Assembly: GCA_002007465.1 (NCBI GenBank)
Contig: LNAC01000164.1
Span: 2,611,406 to 2,675,405 of the forward strand
Length of the DNA stretch: 64,000 nucleotides
Origin: Ailurus styani
Taxonomy: Eukaryota; Chordata; Mammalia; Carnivora; Ailuridae
Direction of reading: 5' to 3'
This document shows, in pieces, positions 58,834 to 64,000 of the stretch. The notes below the pieces were generated by a model. The model saw only the letters and a list, made by a program, of their open reading frames with translations, was not told the DNA's origin and searched no databases. The position numbers were made by a program, and so were the translations under genes. Positions within the stretch are counted from its first letter, which is position 1; each line of letters starts with the position of its first letter.

Positions 58834-59589
58834 ATGCAAAAGCAAGAGATTAAGTTTTCAGTTGATTTTTTTTTCAATTAAAAATAATCCTTTCCCATTG
58901 CAAGAGGAGATCCTAATACCAGTACCCAAATGCAGGATCCCTGTTCAGGCTAGTATAAGTCAGCTGCCATTTGGAAGAGAAGGCTGACACACTCTTCCTT
59001 TACTTCTGCGGAGTGTAGACTGTTGGCTGCTTCTCTGAGGTGCTAGAGCCTGGTGTTTTTTCTCCCGCTTTCATTTGGAGCCTGTTGGGATTGACTCAGT
59101 TCATTGTCAGTGCCCTCGGGACTGGCAAATAAATTGACTTGAAGTAAGTTGGGAGTTTTTGACATGTCTCAAGCTCTTGGCTGCAGATAGCATTATGCTT
59201 TTTGTTTATCAGTCTTTAAACTCAGGTTGTATGGTGGCTTGCAAGAACAGGATAGTGCTTTTGCTATTTATAAAAACAATACTGTCAAATATTGTGCCAT
59301 ATCCTATCATTTGAGTGAATTTTTTTTGACTTGATTTCTTAGGGGGGGGAGAAGACACCAGTTCTACTGTATATGTTTGTACCTTAGATTTAAATGAATC
59401 AGTCCTTCCCAGAACCCCTTGCCTTGTGGAAAAGCTCCATCTAGCCAAATAGATCTGGGCTACTTCTGTTGAATCTGATCTCTTTATACCTCTATTACCA
59501 TAAAAATGGTTTGATGCTTTATTATGTCAACTGTTCACCTGTATCCTATAACTTGCTCCATTTAAAAATATGACCTTCTTAAGCTTTTG
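58834..59589. other. Unassigned intronic sequence
   Basis: No confident repeat or coding signal. Confidence 0.5.
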
Positions 59590-62020
59590 ATGCTGGACAA
59601 GATAAAGTAGACTCATTTCTTAATATTACTCCTGCTAAGGACAATTAAAAACCTTGGACATAATACTAAAAGCAAATGTAAGAAGACTCTAAAAGGTGGG
59701 AGAAAAGAAGCCACCTTGGAACTTGAAGAATAACATGATAGTGAGTTCCTTACGCATTCTTTTTGCCCTTTGTAGGCAGAGTGGGCATTGGAGAGGCCCA
59801 CATGCAGGAAATGCTAACAGGTACAGAAAGAAGAAAGCTCTAAAAAGACCTACTCTTTCTAGAGAAATTACTAGGCAAAGGGCAGCCTAGAACTAAATAG
59901 AACTAAACTCTTTTTGACAATATCTGTCATAGTTTAGCCGGAGATGATGGAAATCTGCCACTCCACCTTTGTACCAGTAGAAGTTGAATGGAAAACTTGA
60001 ATTTCCACCTCGCACTTGGTGGTAGCAGGCTGCAGTCTCATTCCTGCACCGGAGTGGTGTCAGCAGAAGCCAAGTGGGTAGGCCGAACTTCTGCCCCCTG
60101 TCTGTGGCAATGATAGGATGTGGTGCAGTGTTCTGCTACCTTGACCAAGGTGGCATCAGTGAGCCTTGAACAGAGAGCTGGAATTTCTACCCCCTGCCCA
60201 ATGGTAGGAGACTATTCTGTTTCCTCTGCTGGTGTGGTACCAGGAGACACCAAGTGTGGAGCCTGGTTTTCTACCCGCTACATGGGGGTAGCAGGCTGCT
60301 TCCCCTGTTGGGGTGGTATCAGTAGAGGCCAAGAAGGATATTTGAATGTCTTCCCCTGCCTTACAGTACCAAGGTGGTTTTTCACTTGGAGCAGAGGTGA
60401 TGCCATTGTGTGTGTTGGTGGGGGGTGGGGGAGAATGGGTAATGGTGAATGGAGAATCTATAGTCTGACCTTCTACTTGGTGGCACTGAGATAGTGTGAG
60501 GCATCATTTTGCTGCCTACTCCAGGATGTTGTCAGTGAGGGTAAGCGAGGAGCCTGAACTTCCACCCTCACACCAGCATCAGTGAAGCAGTGTTTCAGTT
60601 CCCCCAGCAGGGTGGTGAAGAGGCCGAGGAAGGACTTCTTGTCCCAAGAGTGTCCAGTGGTGGCAGGTGATGTTCTTCCTCCTAACTAGAGAATGGTGGT
60701 AGAATTTTGGAGAACAGGGAGCTGGAGAAAGGGATTTCACAAATGAAGTCTTGGGTATATTCTTAGTGACCCATGTGAGAAACTGACCAGAATTAACAGA
60801 ACAGAGTATTTGATAACTGAAACACAGTGTGGAATACTGCCAGGTTTCTAGATGAGCCTTTGGCAGGATGTAAAGGAAACAGACCAAAATAACCTTGCAT
60901 AGGGTCTGGAAACTAAATTGTTTTAGAGTCACAGCCATACGAGAAGGACAAAACGAGTGTATTAAATGTAAACATTTTAACTGCTTGCTGAAAAGGAAGA
61001 TTCAGTAAGTTAGAGAAATCTTAAAACTAATACTCAAAATGTCCAGGATACAAAAGAATCAAACCTTGAACTAGGAAAGACCGTTAATAGATGGCAACAG
61101 TGAGATGACACAGACGTTTGAATTACCTAAAAAGGATTTTAAAGCTGTTACAAAAATCAGTCAGTGAATGATTATGAACACTCTTGAAACCAATGACAGC
61201 CTCAGGAAAGAAGTAGATGATAGAAAAAAGAAACAAATGAAATTTTTAGAACTAAAAATATACAACTCAAAATGTTAAAAAATCATTGACTAGGGCTCAG
61301 CAGCAGATTAGGAAAGAGAAGAACCAGTAAACTTGAAGACAGAAATGTCTAAAAATAGGGGAAAAAAATGAACAGAGACTTAGGGACCTGCGTGATTATA
61401 AGGAAGGGTCTAGCTTTTCTGTCATTGGAGTCTTAGGAAAGGAGAAGGTACTGAAAAATTATGAAAAAATAAACTAAGAAATAAAGATGGAAAAATCCCC
61501 AAATATGATGAAGGCAAAAACGAGTAGATTCATAAAATTGAATTTTCAGTAGGATAAACTCAGAGAAATCAACACCATGACTCTTCACTGTCAACCTCCT
61601 GAAAATTAAATGCAGAAAAAATACTGAAAACAGCTAGTCAGAAAAAAAATACTACGTAGGGTACAATGACTGCCAGTGCGTTTTTCATTTGAAACTACCA
61701 AGACAATACAAATATTGTATGTAGCACAATATTTTTCAAGTGCTCAAAAAACTGTTCACTCAGAATTCTATAGCCAGTGAAAATATCCTTTATGAGTGAG
61801 CGAGAAATCAAGACTTTCTTACACAAAAGAAAATTGAAAAAATTTGTCACTAGCTAGATGTACCTAAAAGAAAGATTAAAGAATATTCTCCAAATAAAAA
61901 TAAAATAACAGTAGAACAAAACTTGGAATCATCAGGAAGAAGAAAAAGAACAATGAAATGAATGAAAATAAGGGGGAAAAGAGTAGACTGTCATTCTCTT
62001 ACGTTTGAAAAATAATGTTT
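59590..62020 (+). mobile_element. Old L1M 5' region, sense
   Basis: 59590-60000 resembles an L1M 5' leader. 60000-60600 is a set of imperfect ~80-120-bp repeats. 60990-61950 carries known L1M text, e.g. AGAGACTTAGGGACCTGCGTGA, GTCATTGGAGTCTTAGGA, AACTCAGAGAAATCAACACC, GAATTCTATAGCCAGTGAAAATATCC. No intact ORF1. Confidence 0.75.
60000..60600 (+). repeat. Imperfect tandem modules in the L1M 5' region
   Basis: A (T)TCTACCCC-like motif recurs at about 60002, 60089, 60184, 60268, 60349, 60471 and 60559. Between motifs, GTGGTATCAGTAGAGGCCAAG-like phrases repeat. Spacing is 81-122 bp. Confidence 0.75.
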
Positions 62021-62027
62021 GGGAGCT

Positions 62028-62235
62028 CCTGGGGAGTTCAGTCATTAAGCATCTGCCTTTGGCTCAGGTCACGATCCCAGGATCCTGGGATCAAACCCTA
62101 CATTGGCTCCCTGCTCCGTGGGAAGTCTGTTCTTCCCCTCCCCGACTCCTTCTGCTTGTGTTCCCTCTGTCACTGTCTCTCTCTCTCTGTCAAAAAAGAT
62201 AAACAAAATCTTAAAAAAAAAACAAAAACAAGGTT
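62028..62235 (+). mobile_element. Older CAN-SINE, sense
   Basis: AGCTCCTGGGGAGTTCAGTCATTAAGC head, CAGGTCACGATCCCAGGATCC, tail AACAAAATCTTAAAAAA. Confidence 0.93.
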
Positions 62236-62239
62236 TGAT

Positions 62240-62694
62240 AGTTGAAGCAAAAATTATGACATTTTCTGTAGCTCCATATACATTCCACATGAGTTTCACT
62301 GTCAGAGTTACCACCCTTAGTTTCTTTGCTGCACTTTCATCCTTCTTGGCCACTTTCTTTTGCATACCCATTTTTATGAAATCTTGTGTGGGTTTGTCAT
62401 TGAAGGATGAGGAAGTCCTACAACTACACACTTGACATCTGTGTATGAACTGAGTATTAAATTTGCAGTGGCCTTTCATACAGAGTTGGAAAGAAGTGGT
62501 ATGATCAGCCGCTCATCATCATGAGCATTTATGTTACATGTAGTGAGCTGTGGACTGAAGAGCCAGCAACAGAGTTTGTACTTCATGCAATTACAGTTAA
62601 ATGAAATTTGTGGTAACTGAAATTTGTGTAGTGTTGGGAGTATGGTATTATTGAAACTATAGTATTTGAGCTTGGTGCGTAGAAGATCTGTGCA
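62240..62694 (-). mobile_element. Possible Tigger/pogo-type DNA transposon fossil, antisense
   Basis: The minus frame (from 62479) contains KMGMQKKVAKKDESAAKK then LRVVTLTVKL. This resembles the start of Tigger transposases, where a lysine-rich leader precedes 'LTLExKL' of the CENP-B-like helix-turn-helix. The fragment sits between two L1M segments, as an insertion would. Tentative. Confidence 0.35.
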
Positions 62695-63992
62695 AAGCAA
62701 AGACTGTATCTGATTACAGACTTGTATCTAGAATATAAAGAACTCTGAAAGCTCAACAGTAAAAACCGACAACATATTTAGAGAATTGGGGAAAGGAAAT
62801 GAACAAACGGATAAATCACCAAATGATTTGTGAATGGCAGATAAGCACACGAAAAGATTTTTAATGTCTTTAGCTTTTAGAGAAATGCAAATTAAATCCA
62901 CAGTGAGCTATCACTATACATCTATTAAAATATCTAAAACAAAAGTGGTAGTAATGCTAAATACTAGTGGGGATGTGGAGAAACTGGGTGTTTCATACAT
63001 TGTGGGTATGTATGTAAAATGGTAAGTCACTGTGAAAAATAGGCAGTTTCTTATAAAACCAAACATGTTTGTCATGTGACCCAGCAGTCATACTTGTGAG
63101 CATTTATCCCAGAGAAATAAGAGCTTGAATTTATATAAAAATCCTTATACAAATATTTATGTGATTTTGTACGTAATAGTCAACACCTGGAAACAACTCA
63201 AATGTTCAACAGGTCAATGGTTAAGCAAACTGTACATCTGTATAATGCAATACTACTTAGCATTAAAAATAAATGAAACTTTGATGTGTGTGGTAACTTG
63301 GATAGAGCTCAAGTGCATTATGTTCATATAAAAATACTATCTCAAGGGAGCCTGAGTGGCTCAGTTGGTTGGGCAACTGCTTTCGACTCAGGTCATGATC
63401 CTGGAGTCCTGGGATCGAGTCCTGCATGGGGCTCCCAGCCCTGCGAGGGAGTCTGCTTCTCTCTCTGACCTTCTCCTCCTCTCATGCTCTCGCTCTCTGT
63501 CAAATAAATAAAATCTTAAAAAAAAAATACTGTCTCAAAAGATTATAGACCTTGTGGTTCCATCTTTAGAATATTGTCTAAATGCCAGAATTAGGGAGAT
63601 GGAGAACAAAGTAGTGATTGCCAGGGCACAGGGTTGGGTGGGAGGGTGAGGTGTAGCTATAGAGGGTAGCACAGTGGAATTGTTTGGTGGTAGTGGAATA
63701 GTTTGGTAGCCCGATTGTTCTAGTGGATACACGAATATATACATTGCATAAAATTGTATAGAATAATATACACGCATATACATGCAAATGTGCACGTGTA
63801 AAAGCTGATAAAATCTGAGTAAGGCTTATAGTCTAGTTAATAGTATTATACCTTTGTCATTTTCTTGGTTTCATTAGTGTACTGTTACGTAAGATGTTGC
63901 CATTGGGGAAAGCTGAACCAAGAGTATATGGTACTCGCTGTATTATTTTTGTAACTTTCTGGGAGTTTATAATTATTGCAAAATAAAAAGGT
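62695..63992 (+). mobile_element. L1M ORF2 C-terminus and 3' end, sense
   Basis: AGAAATGCAAATTAAATCCACAG, GGGGATGTGGAGAAACTGGG, CACCTGGAAACAACTCAAATG, and a 3' end AATTATTGCAAAATAAAAAGG. Probably the 3' part of the L1M whose 5' region lies at 59.6-62.0 kb, with most of ORF2 lost. Split by a SINE at 63346. Confidence 0.85.
63346..63522 (+). mobile_element. CAN-SINE in L1M, sense
   Basis: GGGAGCCTGAGTGGCTCAGTTGG head, (TC) block, AAATAAATAAAATCTT tail. 16-bp TSD AAAAATACTATCTCAA/AAAAATACTGTCTCAA with one mismatch (63330-63345, 63523-63538). Confidence 0.96.
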
Positions 63993-64000
63993 TTTGTGAT

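Larger units (their letters stand above)
56335..64000 (+). other. SIL1: SIL1 intron 5, 5' part
   Basis: Begins at the GTGTGT donor and runs off the window. It contains an antisense CAN-SINE, a sense carnivore L1 3' end with TSD, and a decayed sense L1M with its 5' region. Confidence 0.9.

Noticed and set aside
60120..60494. 124-codon + frame
   Set aside because: It is the translation of the imperfect modules in the L1M 5' region, not a conserved protein.

Overview
This is intronic DNA from a carnivoran mammal. The window carries many copies of the tRNA-Lys-derived carnivore SINE (CAN-SINE/SINEC), recognisable by a head reading GCCTGGGTGGCTCAGT, a TC-rich 3' part and an AAATAAAATCTT tail. Carnivore-type L1 3' ends are also present. 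The young SINE variant with 'GGTTAAAGCC' suggests a caniform, perhaps a mustelid; that narrower placement is inference.

The only protein-coding sequence I can support is two exons of SIL1 on the + strand. SIL1 is the ER nucleotide-exchange factor for BiP/HSPA5, and the human gene is mutated in Marinesco-Sjogren syndrome. The exons lie at 49876-49987 and 56235-56334. Their residues, lengths and phases match human coding exons 4 and 5 as I recall them. The window therefore reads: part of SIL1 intron 3 (1-49875), exon 4, the whole of intron 4 (6,247 bp), exon 5, and part of intron 5 (56335-64000). I found no other gene. The many 60-180 codon open frames are chance or repeat-derived.

Layout. 1-300: old L1 3' end. 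300-5700: mostly unassigned, with a (GT)n tract. 5.7-8.5 kb: inverted L2 copies; the second is split by two SINEs and by an L1M that itself holds a SINE. 8.87 kb: a tiny U2 snRNA retropseudogene with a 16-bp target-site duplication (TSD). 10.8-13 kb: old antisense L1s with SINEs. 15-16 kb: L2. 18.87-20.69 kb: antisense carnivore L1 with TSD. 23-28 kb: SINEs and an old interspersed repeat. 28.4-31.6 kb: old antisense HAL1/L1-like LINE. 33-45 kb: L2, MIR, SINEs and a 125-bp L1 tail insertion. 46.2-49.2 kb: antisense L1 with three SINEs, just upstream of exon 4. 50.7-54.7 kb (intron 4): hAT-like and L2 remnants. 57.9-58.8 kb: sense L1 3' end with a 14-bp TSD. 59.6-64 kb: a decayed sense L1M that still has its repeated 5' region.

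There is no evidence for a new molecular system. The best second-look items are the U2 micro-retropseudogene, the tail-only L1, internally deleted but recent SINEs, close inverted SINE pairs in the SIL1 pre-mRNA, and an apparent extra codon at the end of SIL1 exon 4. Repeat calls rest on recognising consensus-like stretches by eye; subfamily names and old-element borders are approximate.
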